From the NCBI GenBank assembly GCA_030613705.1, contig JAUWLJ010000185.1, forward strand, positions 1-5,282: a DNA stretch of 5,282 bases, written 5' to 3'. The position numbers and the translations under genes were made by a program. Position 1 is the stretch's first letter. Every line of letters starts with the position of its first letter. The notes below the pieces were generated by a model. It was not told where the DNA came from. It saw nothing but the letters and a program-made list of their open reading frames with translations, and searched no databases. This DNA comes from Chloroflexota bacterium (GTDB lineage Bacteria > Chloroflexota > Anaerolineae > Anaerolineales > UBA4823). Of the stretch, positions 1-5,282 are shown piece by piece.

Positions 1-600
1 CTATCCAAGTTTTTAAGCAAAACTGTACCAAAATTCGCCCAGCGCTGGTGGTACTGCCTTGGAGGCATCACCGCCTTCTTATTCGTCGTGCAGGGTATTA
101 CCGGGATCATGCTAGCTTTTTACTACAAACCAACCCCAGAAGCGGCTTATTCCAGCATTCAATTTATCGAGACACAGGTAAATTTCGGTTCCGCAATCAG
201 GATGATCCATCACTGGTCATCCAATGGCATGATCCTGATGTGTACCGCGCACATGATCCGGGTCTTTATTATGGGCGCTTACAAAAAACCGCGCGAATTC
301 AATTGGGTCAGCGGAGTGCTGCTGTTATTGCTCACCCTGGGATTCGGGCTCACTGGATACTTACTCCCCTGGGATCAGCGTGCATTCTGGGCAACCACCG
401 TAGCCACCGAAATCGGAGCTGCAATCCCCGTTGTCGGTAACCTGATTCTGGTTTTTGCCCGTGTTGGGTGGGATGTTGCTGCTGAAACGCTTACCAGGTT
501 TTACGCGTTGCATATTCTCATCCTGCCCCTGGTCACACTCGCCATCATGGGCGCCCATTTCCTGATGATACGCCGCCAGGGCGTTGCCAAACCATTGTAG
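1..600 (+). CDS. petB: Cytochrome b6-type subunit of a Rieske/cytochrome b complex (5'-partial)
   Basis: This is the N-terminal, four-helix, diheme half of a split cytochrome b. It oxidises and reduces quinol in the membrane together with subunit IV and the Rieske protein. The frame is open from base 1 with no start in the window. 199 residues are visible, and alignment by eye to chloroplast b6 (about 215 residues) suggests only about 16 are missing. Four histidines are in place for two b hemes: H70 and H84 in helix 2, H171 and H186 in helix 4. The 14- and 15-residue steps are the b6-type spacing, not the mitochondrial one. Cys19 lies in a YCLGGIT motif matching the b6 cysteine that binds the extra heme c (c_n/c_i) near the Qi site. 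Other family motifs are KKPRE (95-99), GYLLPWDQ (119-126) and LTRFYALH (164-171). It ends with TAG and the next gene follows after 49 bases. Family identity is very secure; the symbol is by analogy. Confidence 0.95.
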   Translation, partial: LSKFLSKTVPKFAQRWWYCLGGITAFLFVVQGITGIMLAFYYKPTPEAAYSSIQFIETQVNFGSAIRMIHHWSSNGMILMCTAHMIRVFIMGAYKKPREFNWVSGVLLLLLTLGFGLTGYLLPWDQRAFWATTVATEIGAAIPVVGNLILVFARVGWDVAAETLTRFYALHILILPLVTLAIMGAHFLMIRRQGVAKPL

Positions 601-637
601 CGCTTCTTTGAACAGTTCAGCTTGCCAACTTTGATAC

Positions 638-643
638 GAGGGA
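638..643 (+). promoter_or_regulatory. Ribosome binding site deciding the subunit IV start
   Basis: GAGGGA ends 6 bases before ATG 650. It supports that start over the in-frame TTG at 644, which directly abuts the site. Confidence 0.65.
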
Positions 644-649
644 TTGAAC

Positions 650-1054
650 ATGGCAGATATTGATACACAGTCAAACGATAACAGCGTCCCATTTTACCCG
701 GACCATGTGAGCAATGAAGCCAAGGTTGTGATCGGGTTTTCTGTTCTGGCGCTTGTGGTTGGTTTGATCGGTCTCTTTACCCCGGTTGGATTAGGGGACC
801 CTGCCGATCCGATGAACACCCCGGCCCACGTAAAACCTGAATGGTATTTCCTGGGGTTATACCAGCTGCTCAAATACATTTCCAAGACGGCAGGCGCAGT
901 TCTGCCGATCTTCGCTATCTTGGTGATCACCTTGTGGCCTTTTATCGATCGCAAACCTGATACTTCTACTAAGGCTTACCGCTGGCGGGCGATCGCTGTA
1001 GCCATGTTTATGGTCATCCTGATCGCCATGACTATCTGGGGGGAGGTGAGTTAA
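650..1054 (+). CDS. petD: Cytochrome b subunit IV-like protein (C-terminal cytochrome b domain)
   Basis: This 134-residue protein is the C-terminal half of the split cytochrome b. It completes the Qo quinol-oxidation site. A conserved loop reads GDPADPMNTP (49-58), followed by the PEWY quinol-site motif (63-66) and a FLGLYQLLK stretch. Three hydrophobic segments are visible at about residues 26-45, 82-98 and 114-131, as expected for subunit IV. It is shorter than the chloroplast protein (about 160 residues), mainly at the ends. I chose ATG 650 because GAGGGA at 638-643 sits 6 bases upstream; the in-frame TTG at 644 would overlap that ribosome binding site. It lies between the b6-type gene and the Rieske gene, and its last codons contain the Rieske ribosome binding site, so the three are co-transcribed. 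No heme ligand is expected in this half and none is evident. Confidence 0.93.
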   Translation: MADIDTQSNDNSVPFYPDHVSNEAKVVIGFSVLALVVGLIGLFTPVGLGDPADPMNTPAHVKPEWYFLGLYQLLKYISKTAGAVLPIFAILVITLWPFIDRKPDTSTKAYRWRAIAVAMFMVILIAMTIWGEVS

Positions 1055-1056
1055 CC

Positions 1057-1491
1057 ATGTCAATATTTACTCGGCGAGAATTTATCAAGCTCTCCAAAGG
1101 TTTCTTGACTGTAACAGGGTTGGCGGTCATACTTGGCCCAGTTATCGCCTATTTTTATCCCTCAAACCTGGAAGAAACCCCTTCTGATCCGGTTCTAATT
1201 GGACCTGAAAGCGAGCTGCCTCCTGGAGAAAGTAAGACGGTACGCTTTGGGCGATATCCTGCCATAGTGATTAACACTGCCGAAGGTTTACGCGCTTACT
1301 CTGCTGTTTGCACCCACTTTGCCTGCATCGTTAAATGGGATCTAGAGCGATACGAGATCGCTTGTCCCTGTCACGATGGCTTTTTCAACCCCTATAATGG
1401 TGAAGTGATCTCGGGACCACCACCGACACCCCTCGATCCGATCAAAGTCGAAGTGATCGATGGAGATATTTTTGTTGGAGGTGCTGAATGA
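1057..1491 (+). CDS. petC: Rieske [2Fe-2S] iron-sulfur protein of the cytochrome b complex
   Basis: This 144-residue protein is the high-potential-chain subunit that takes one electron from quinol at the Qo site. The N-terminus has a twin-arginine-like motif, TRREFIK (5-11), followed by a hydrophobic segment at about 16-34. That indicates Tat export with a retained membrane anchor. The cluster-binding boxes are CTHFAC (85-90) and CPCH (103-106): C85, H87, C103 and H106 are the expected ligands, with C90 and C105 as the disulfide pair. A GPPPTPL proline loop follows at 120-126. By alignment to bovine Rieske, the serine and tyrosine that hydrogen-bond the cluster are Gly108 and Phe110 here, which predicts a low redox potential suited to menaquinol. 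The start is well supported by GGAGGTGAG at 1042-1050, 6 bases upstream. The stop overlaps the next start (ATGA), implying translational coupling. The symbol is by analogy to b6f; qcrA would be equally defensible. Confidence 0.95.
   Translation: MSIFTRREFIKLSKGFLTVTGLAVILGPVIAYFYPSNLEETPSDPVLIGPESELPPGESKTVRFGRYPAIVINTAEGLRAYSAVCTHFACIVKWDLERYEIACPCHDGFFNPYNGEVISGPPPTPLDPIKVEVIDGDIFVGGAE
1477..1482 (+). promoter_or_regulatory. Ribosome binding site inside the Rieske gene for the HdrED-like fusion
   Basis: GGAGGT lies within the last Rieske codons, 5 bases before ATG 1488. The ATGA start/stop overlap and this internal site together point to coupled translation of the two proteins. Confidence 0.75.
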
Positions 1492-3419
1492 CCACGAATT
1501 CGCTATCCGGCTCTTCCAATCGTTTATCTCAATTAAGTTCATCCCTCAAGCAGCTTTTTCCACGCCTGTGGGATCTATTCGTCAATACAGTCCTCCAGGT
1601 GCGAATATGGGATAAAGCTTATCCAGGGCTGATGCATGTCTTAATCTTCGGGGGGGTCGCCATCCAGGTACTCGGCACAATCGTCAACTTGACCCAAATG
1701 CAGTTGTTCATTCCCTTGCTGGAACTGCCTTTCCCGCGGGGAACTGGCTATTTAATCTTCGAATTGGTGATGGATTTCGCGGGTCTCGCCATATTGATCG
1801 GGGTGGGCATGGCTTTATTCCGTCGCCTTGTTCTTCGTCCAAAAACCCTCGAGTCAAGTTGGGATGACTACTATGCATTGACCATGTTGGCCCTAATCCC
1901 ACTGGTTGGATTTACTGTAGAAGGCACCAGATTCGTTTCAATCTCCCCGGCTTGGGCTGCGTGGTCCCCGGTCGGCAACCTGGTAGCTAATCTGATGCGA
2001 GCAGCTGGTATGACCCCAGATTCAGCTGCCAACCTGCACCGCTACCTGGTTTTCACCCACGTTCTGCTTGGTCTGGCAGCAGTCGCCAGCATTCCCTTTA
2101 CGAAATTACGCCACCTTATCTATACACCGCTTAATATTTTCTTCAAGCCTGGTCGAGATTCCAACACGCTGGAAAAAATTGATGATATTGAGGAAGCTGA
2201 GATCCTGGGCGTGGGAAAGATTTCCGAATTCACCCCCAATCAATTGCTCTCATTTGACGCCTGTGTACACTGTGGGCGCTGCGAGGAGGTCTGCCCGGTT
2301 GCTTTCAGCGGCATGCCTTTTTCACCACGCACATTTATCCAGTCCATGCGACAGGCAATGCTCACCACGCTAGTCAATCCGAATGGAAACGGGCAGCAAG
2401 ATGACGAATTGCTAGGCAGCGTCATCCCAGAAGAAACGCCTTGGTATTGTACGACCTGTGGTGCTTGTCTTGATCGCTGCCCGGCCTTTGTGAATCCGAT
2501 TGATGAAATTGTCGATCTACGCCGCTACCAGGTATTAACCACCGGCAAGATGCCCAAATCCGTTGGTGATGTGCTGCGCAACATGGAGCGCCAGGGAAAT
2601 CCCTGGGGTATGCCTCCTGAAGAGCGGATATCGTGGGCTGAAGGTCTGGAGGTTCGCGAGCTCATGCCAGGGGATGAAACCGATGTGCTGCTATTCCTCG
2701 GATGTGCTTACGCCTATGATGAACGCAATAAGAAAGTCGCTCGAGCCATGGTTCGTTTGCTGAAAGAAGCGCAGGTCGAATTTGGGGTGCTCGGTTTAGA
2801 TGAGATGTGCTGTGGTGAGACATCTCGCCGCCTGGGTCACGAATATTTGTTCCAGATGATGGTCGAACAGAATCTCGAACTATTCGCCAGCGTCAAGTTT
2901 AATCGGATCGTAACCGCCTGCCCACATTGCTTCAATACCCTGAAGAACGAATACCCTCAATTTGGCAGCCATTATAAAGTACAGCATTTAACTGAATTCC
3001 TGGCAGAGAGTCCCATACAGGATTCTGCTTTTTCTCCAAATGGAAATGATCTCAATGGGCGCTTGACGTTCCACGACTCCTGCTATTTGGGCCGCTATAA
3101 TCAGGTATATAAGGAGCCACGCCAATTGCTCAATAATGCCAAAGTCGAACCGATCGAGATGAGCAAAAAAGGTGAGAACAGCTTCTGCTGTGGTGGGGGT
3201 GGCGGTCAAATGTGGATGGAGACTGATCCCAACACGCGCATCAACCATCGTCGTTTGAATGACGCAATCGAAACGGGAGCCGATGTTGTGGCAACCGCAT
3301 GCCCCTATTGCCTCTTGATGTTTGATGATGCGATCCGCTCAAAAGGTCTCGGAGACCAAATACAAGTCATGGATATTGCTGAAGTTATGGTCAACCAGCT
3401 CGGGGGAGATCGGGAATAA
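1488..3419 (+). CDS. Fused HdrE-HdrD-like protein: NarI-type heme b membrane domain, 2x[4Fe-4S] ferredoxin domain and two CCG domains
   Basis: This 643-residue membrane iron-sulfur oxidoreductase is related to heterodisulfide reductase HdrDE, DsrMK and the membrane EtfAB:quinone oxidoreductases. Residues about 45-220 are a NarI/HdrE-like cytochrome b domain with H50, H184, H191 and H209 and a PLNIFF motif (214-219). The 18-residue H191-H209 step matches NarI. The ferredoxin domain has CVHCGRCEEVC (259-269) and CTTCGACLDRC (321-331). Two CCG domains follow, each with all five cysteines: C406, C441-C442, C478, C481 and C532, C567-C568, C605, C608. In HdrB these bind noncubane [4Fe-4S] clusters that act on thiol/disulfide substrates. 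The start overlaps the Rieske stop by 4 bases, with GGAGGT at 1477-1482 as ribosome binding site, so the protein is very likely coupled to the Rieske/b complex. The likely role is electron transfer between the quinone pool and a cytoplasmic thiol, ETF or FrhB/FdhB-type partner. The actual substrate cannot be read from sequence. Confidence 0.88.
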   Translation: MTTNSLSGSSNRLSQLSSSLKQLFPRLWDLFVNTVLQVRIWDKAYPGLMHVLIFGGVAIQVLGTIVNLTQMQLFIPLLELPFPRGTGYLIFELVMDFAGLAILIGVGMALFRRLVLRPKTLESSWDDYYALTMLALIPLVGFTVEGTRFVSISPAWAAWSPVGNLVANLMRAAGMTPDSAANLHRYLVFTHVLLGLAAVASIPFTKLRHLIYTPLNIFFKPGRDSNTLEKIDDIEEAEILGVGKISEFTPNQLLSFDACVHCGRCEEVCPVAFSGMPFSPRTFIQSMRQAMLTTLVNPNGNGQQDDELLGSVIPEETPWYCTTCGACLDRCPAFVNPIDEIVDLRRYQVLTTGKMPKSVGDVLRNMERQGNPWGMPPEERISWAEGLEVRELMPGDETDVLLFLGCAYAYDERNKKVARAMVRLLKEAQVEFGVLGLDEMCCGETSRRLGHEYLFQMMVEQNLELFASVKFNRIVTACPHCFNTLKNEYPQFGSHYKVQHLTEFLAESPIQDSAFSPNGNDLNGRLTFHDSCYLGRYNQVYKEPRQLLNNAKVEPIEMSKKGENSFCCGGGGGQMWMETDPNTRINHRRLNDAIETGADVVATACPYCLLMFDDAIRSKGLGDQIQVMDIAEVMVNQLGGDRE

Positions 3420-3449
3420 ATGTGTTTAAGGATACAAGCATATCTAAAA

Positions 3450-3455
3450 GAGAGG
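3450..3455 (+). promoter_or_regulatory. Ribosome binding site deciding the FrhB/FdhB-like start
   Basis: GAGAGG is followed by a 5-base spacer and ATG 3461. It favours this start over GTG 3422, whose nearest purine-rich stretch (around 3403-3408) is about 14 bases away. Confidence 0.55.
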
Positions 3456-3460
3456 TTGCT

Positions 3461-4456
3461 ATGAATACAAATTGGCTAGTTGAAACTCACGGCGACCCGC
3501 TGGGTGTGATTCAAACGCTGATTAAAGCTGCCTGGGAACGATTCGAGCTCGATACCTTGATGGTGTCAATGAACGGCAGGACAAAACCACACTTGATCAA
3601 CGACCCTGAGCAGCTGTACAAAGTTAATCCTTTCAAGCCTTTGATGACCAAGAATACTGCAAAATATCTGCCACAGGTTCTCGGGGATATTCCAAACAGG
3701 CGAGTCGGGGTGCTGTTAAGACCTTGCGAAATGCGTGCCCTAGTTGAATTAACAAAACGGGAAGCGCTCCCTATGGACAGAGTGCTGACGATTTGCGTCG
3801 ATTGTCTGGGGACTTATCCCAGGGAAGATTACCAGTGGCGGGCAGAAAGGAAAGGGTCCTCTGAGCGTTTAGCCTGGGAATCCCTGCATTTTGCCAGGCA
3901 AGGAGGCATCGCCGCTTACCGCTTCCGATCTGCCTGCCAGACCTGCCGCACTCCAATTGGGCAAGGGGGCGATGTCAACATTGGTGTGATCGGTCTACCA
4001 GTTCGCCAGAAAATCTTGGTCGATGCCCGTGATTATGAAACAGCAAAAACGCTCGGTCGAGAAGAGATCACCAGCGAAGAAGACCAATCATTAATTGACC
4101 AGCGCGATTATATTATTGCCAAGCTGCTCCAAAGAAGCACACACACTCGCCAACGACTGGCAGATAATCTTGAGAGTATCTTGCCGCGGGATTTAGATGC
4201 GCTTCTCCATCTTTTTGAAAGATGCGGTGAATGTCGAGAGTGCTTTGATAATTGTCCTTTGTGCGCAGCTGATTACCCCGCAAGAGATGAACTGGGAATG
4301 TATGCACGAGAGGAGGTTAAGCAGTGGATGATCTCGTGCGCGGGATGTGGCATGTGCGAACAAGCCTGCCCCAACCATCTCCCACTGGTGACCATCTTTA
4401 CACAGATCAGGCAGCAGTTGATTGATTCAATAGAACCAGCTTCACAAATTCATTAA
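3461..4456 (+). CDS. FrhB/FdhB-family (coenzyme F420 hydrogenase/dehydrogenase beta-like) iron-sulfur protein with C-terminal 2x[4Fe-4S] domain
   Basis: This 331-residue soluble protein has an FrhB/FdhB-type core. Signature elements are VGVLLRPCEMRAL (82-94) and the CVDCLGTY motif (112-119), followed by a CQTC pair (159-162). Members of this family carry flavin and an iron-sulfur cluster and shuttle electrons for F420- or formate-linked enzymes. The C-terminus adds a dicluster ferredoxin domain, CGECRECFDNC (255-265) plus C268, and CAGCGMCEQAC (293-303). Known F420 hydrogenase beta subunits carry ferredoxin motifs in other arrangements, so the substrate here (F420, NADH, ferredoxin or a protein partner) is open. 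I prefer ATG 3461, with GAGAGG at 3450-3455 five bases upstream. An in-frame GTG at 3422 would add 13 residues but is poorly spaced from a ribosome binding site. The gene is 41 bases after the HdrED-like gene and is the last of the operon. A cytoplasmic electron-input or output module for the membrane complex is my inference. Confidence 0.78.
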   Translation: MNTNWLVETHGDPLGVIQTLIKAAWERFELDTLMVSMNGRTKPHLINDPEQLYKVNPFKPLMTKNTAKYLPQVLGDIPNRRVGVLLRPCEMRALVELTKREALPMDRVLTICVDCLGTYPREDYQWRAERKGSSERLAWESLHFARQGGIAAYRFRSACQTCRTPIGQGGDVNIGVIGLPVRQKILVDARDYETAKTLGREEITSEEDQSLIDQRDYIIAKLLQRSTHTRQRLADNLESILPRDLDALLHLFERCGECRECFDNCPLCAADYPARDELGMYAREEVKQWMISCAGCGMCEQACPNHLPLVTIFTQIRQQLIDSIEPASQIH

Positions 4457-4489
4457 TTCGCCTGACGGGGATAACTCACAGGCACAGCT

Positions 4490-4524
4490 GCGATTGCGGG
4501 CGCAGGGGGTGCGCCCGCAATCGC
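4490..4524 (+). terminator. Perfect 15-bp hairpin after the electron-transfer operon, probable terminator
   Basis: The arms GCGATTGCGGGCGCA (4490-4504) and TGCGCCCGCAATCGC (4510-4524) are exact reverse complements around a GGGGG loop, with 11 G/C pairs. It starts 33 bases after the FrhB/FdhB-like stop. The downstream bases, GTCTGTTATAGACTT, lack a proper T-run, so it could instead be an RNA-stabilising or attenuating hairpin. The complementary strand has no T-run after it either. Confidence 0.55.
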
Positions 4525-4825
4525 GTCTGTTATAGACTTAATTAGATCTCAGTCAGATACAACAAAACATGCCTCCACCATGCCAGCACCTGAGTGAACC
4601 GACAACCCTGGAGTGAGTTCTGCATAAAGGACTTAAATGATTTTACATCAATTATCTGAGCAGCTACCTAATGAGGACCCAACTTTGATCCCCTGGTTTA
4701 TAATCGGCCTGTCCAAGCGCATCATGAAGTTAGCAACCAAGGTCATCGTTCGCTGGAACCACACACTCCACATATCAAGGTTTTTTTCCGCGCTGGGAAG
4801 TCCCAGCATCTGGGTTTAGAGAGGC
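4525..4825. other. Intergenic stretch with no convincing gene
   Basis: I find no tRNA, repeat array or recognisable coding domain here. A 60-codon open frame (4637-4819) has a possible AAGG ribosome binding site six bases upstream, but its product resembles no family I know and I do not call it. A small inverted repeat, GCTGGG/CCCAGC with a 4-base loop (4792-4807), follows a seven-T run at 4781-4787. The T-run is on the wrong side for a + strand terminator. The stretch probably carries the leader of the truncated gene at 4826. Confidence 0.5.
4699..4704 (+). promoter_or_regulatory. Possible -10 promoter element
   Basis: An exact TATAAT lies about 120 bases before ATG 4826, in the gap after the hairpin. 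No good -35 hexamer occurs 16-18 bases upstream and there is no TGn extension, so this is only a weak candidate for driving the downstream gene. Confidence 0.2.
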
Positions 4826-5089
4826 ATGTCACCAAATAACAGCAGGACCGTTGAGGAATCACAGTCTCCAAATCGTATAGAAGCGATCGATCAATTTCGA
4901 GGTTTCGCCATTCTCCTAATGGTGCTGGCGGATTACTTCAACAACATCAAACCCATCCCCGCCCGGCTAAATCATGCCCCGGATATTGGATACACGATCA
5001 TCGATCTGGTCGCGCCGCTCTTTGTTTTTGCTATTGGCATAACATATGGGATGTCCTTCAACCCCAGGGGATGGTCCCTGACAATATGA
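4826..5089 (+). pseudogene. N-terminal fragment of an HGSNAT/DUF5009-type membrane acyltransferase, prematurely ended
   Basis: The 87-residue product begins like proteins related to heparan-alpha-glucosaminide N-acetyltransferase (COG4299/DUF5009). It shows the AIDQFRGFAILLMVL motif (20-34), a conserved NHAP loop with H50, and DLVAPLFVFAIG (60-71). In the human enzyme the histidine of the corresponding loop is, as I recall, the acetyl-accepting residue. Such proteins usually have about 350-400 residues and ten or so membrane helices. This one stops at TGA 5087-5089 after about two helices (roughly 27-43 and 58-76) and a changed tail from about residue 79. No downstream frame up to the right edge reads as a third helix, so a single frameshift would not restore it. 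A deletion, rearrangement or assembly join near 5060 is more likely. AGAGAGG lies directly before the ATG with almost no spacer. The family call is fairly sure; whether any short product is made is unknown. Confidence 0.62.
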
Positions 5090-5282
5090 ACAGGGATTAT
5101 GATGGCAGAAATCAGATCACCCAAAAAGGGGGAAGGCGTCCCCAAGGAAACTCAAGCGGACATCAGCTATCCCTGATCTTCGAAGAACCCGGAAACGGGG
5201 AGAAGCTGCGCACCAATAAATACCAGCTGTGGAAAGGAATTATTCAGCCGGGAGCATCGAAATCTGTTCACAAACGAATTCA
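5086..5282 (+). CDS. Possible unassigned open frame running off the right edge
   Basis: A frame different from that of the acyltransferase fragment stays open to the end of the window, with ATG codons at 5071 and 5086 and no good ribosome binding site. The first part is strongly hydrophilic and not protein-like. The last part is more convincing (LIFEEPG, then YQLWKGIIQPGASKSVH). The PGxSxxxH pattern is faintly reminiscent of the start of a cupin metal-binding motif, but the frame ends within a few residues and this cannot be tested here. It may be the remains of, or the join to, another gene after the break in the upstream fragment. I do not recognise it. Confidence 0.2.
   Translation, partial: MNRDYDGRNQITQKGGRRPQGNSSGHQLSLIFEEPGNGEKLRTNKYQLWKGIIQPGASKSVHKRI

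Noticed and set aside
48..440. A 130-codon open frame on the + strand inside the cytochrome b gene
   Set aside because: It lies in another frame of a strongly conserved gene, its product is rich in Arg/His with no domain, and it has no ribosome binding site.
361..651. Minus-strand open frame of 96 codons over the end of cytochrome b
   Set aside because: It is antisense to conserved coding sequence, with no supporting motif or ribosome binding site.
2068..2373. A 101-codon open frame inside the HdrED-like gene
   Set aside because: It overlaps the conserved membrane and ferredoxin domains in a different frame and its product has no recognisable pattern.
3422..3460. Earlier GTG start for the FrhB/FdhB-like protein
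   Set aside because: It has no well-spaced ribosome binding site, and the added 13 residues show no family similarity; ATG 3461 has a better site.
4781..4807. Seven-T run and GCTGGG/CCCAGC inverted repeat as a terminator
   Set aside because: On the + strand the T-run precedes the stem; on the - strand the stem is followed by A residues. Neither order fits an intrinsic terminator.
4637..4819. 60-codon open frame in the gap, with a possible AAGG site upstream
   Set aside because: The product matches no family I recognise, it runs through a T-run and inverted repeat, and length alone is not enough.
1..5282. CRISPR array, tRNA/rRNA genes, insertion sequence
   Set aside because: I saw no regularly spaced direct repeats, cloverleaf-like sequence, rRNA signature, transposase domain or terminal inverted repeats.

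Overview
The window reads as one strand of a bacterial genome of roughly balanced GC content. It is dominated by a membrane electron-transfer operon on the + strand (1..4456). The organism is probably an anaerobe or facultative anaerobe that uses a low-potential quinone such as menaquinone. The gene style (split b6-type cytochrome b, fused HdrE-HdrD-like protein, FrhB/FdhB-like protein) would fit Chloroflexota (Anaerolineae-like) or a similar deep anaerobic lineage. This placement is an inference made without any database search.

Layout. 1..600 is a cytochrome b6-type protein that has lost its first residues to the window edge. 650..1054 is a subunit IV-like C-terminal half of cytochrome b. 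1057..1491 is a Rieske iron-sulfur protein with a twin-arginine-type anchor. Together they form a complete Rieske/cytochrome b catalytic core. 1488..3419 overlaps the Rieske stop by 4 bases and encodes a 643-residue fusion: a NarI/HdrE-like heme b membrane domain, a 2x[4Fe-4S] ferredoxin domain and two complete CCG domains (HdrD-like). 3461..4456 encodes an FrhB/FdhB-family protein with a C-terminal 2x[4Fe-4S] domain. A perfect 15-bp GC-rich hairpin (4490..4524) follows and probably marks the operon end.

The remainder is less orderly. 4525..4825 holds no convincing gene. 4826..5089 is the N-terminal piece of an HGSNAT/DUF5009-type membrane acyltransferase that stops after about two membrane segments and looks truncated. 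From there to the right edge one frame stays open, but I cannot assign it.

How the genes may work together (inference): the b6/IV/Rieske core would oxidise menaquinol at a Qo site. The tightly coupled HdrED-like fusion offers a second quinone/heme site joined to a thiol/disulfide- or ETF-type iron-sulfur module, and the FrhB/FdhB-like protein would supply or accept electrons through a flavin and iron-sulfur clusters. A Rieske/b complex wired to Hdr and FdhB-type modules, with no cytochrome c gene visible, is the most interesting feature of the window.
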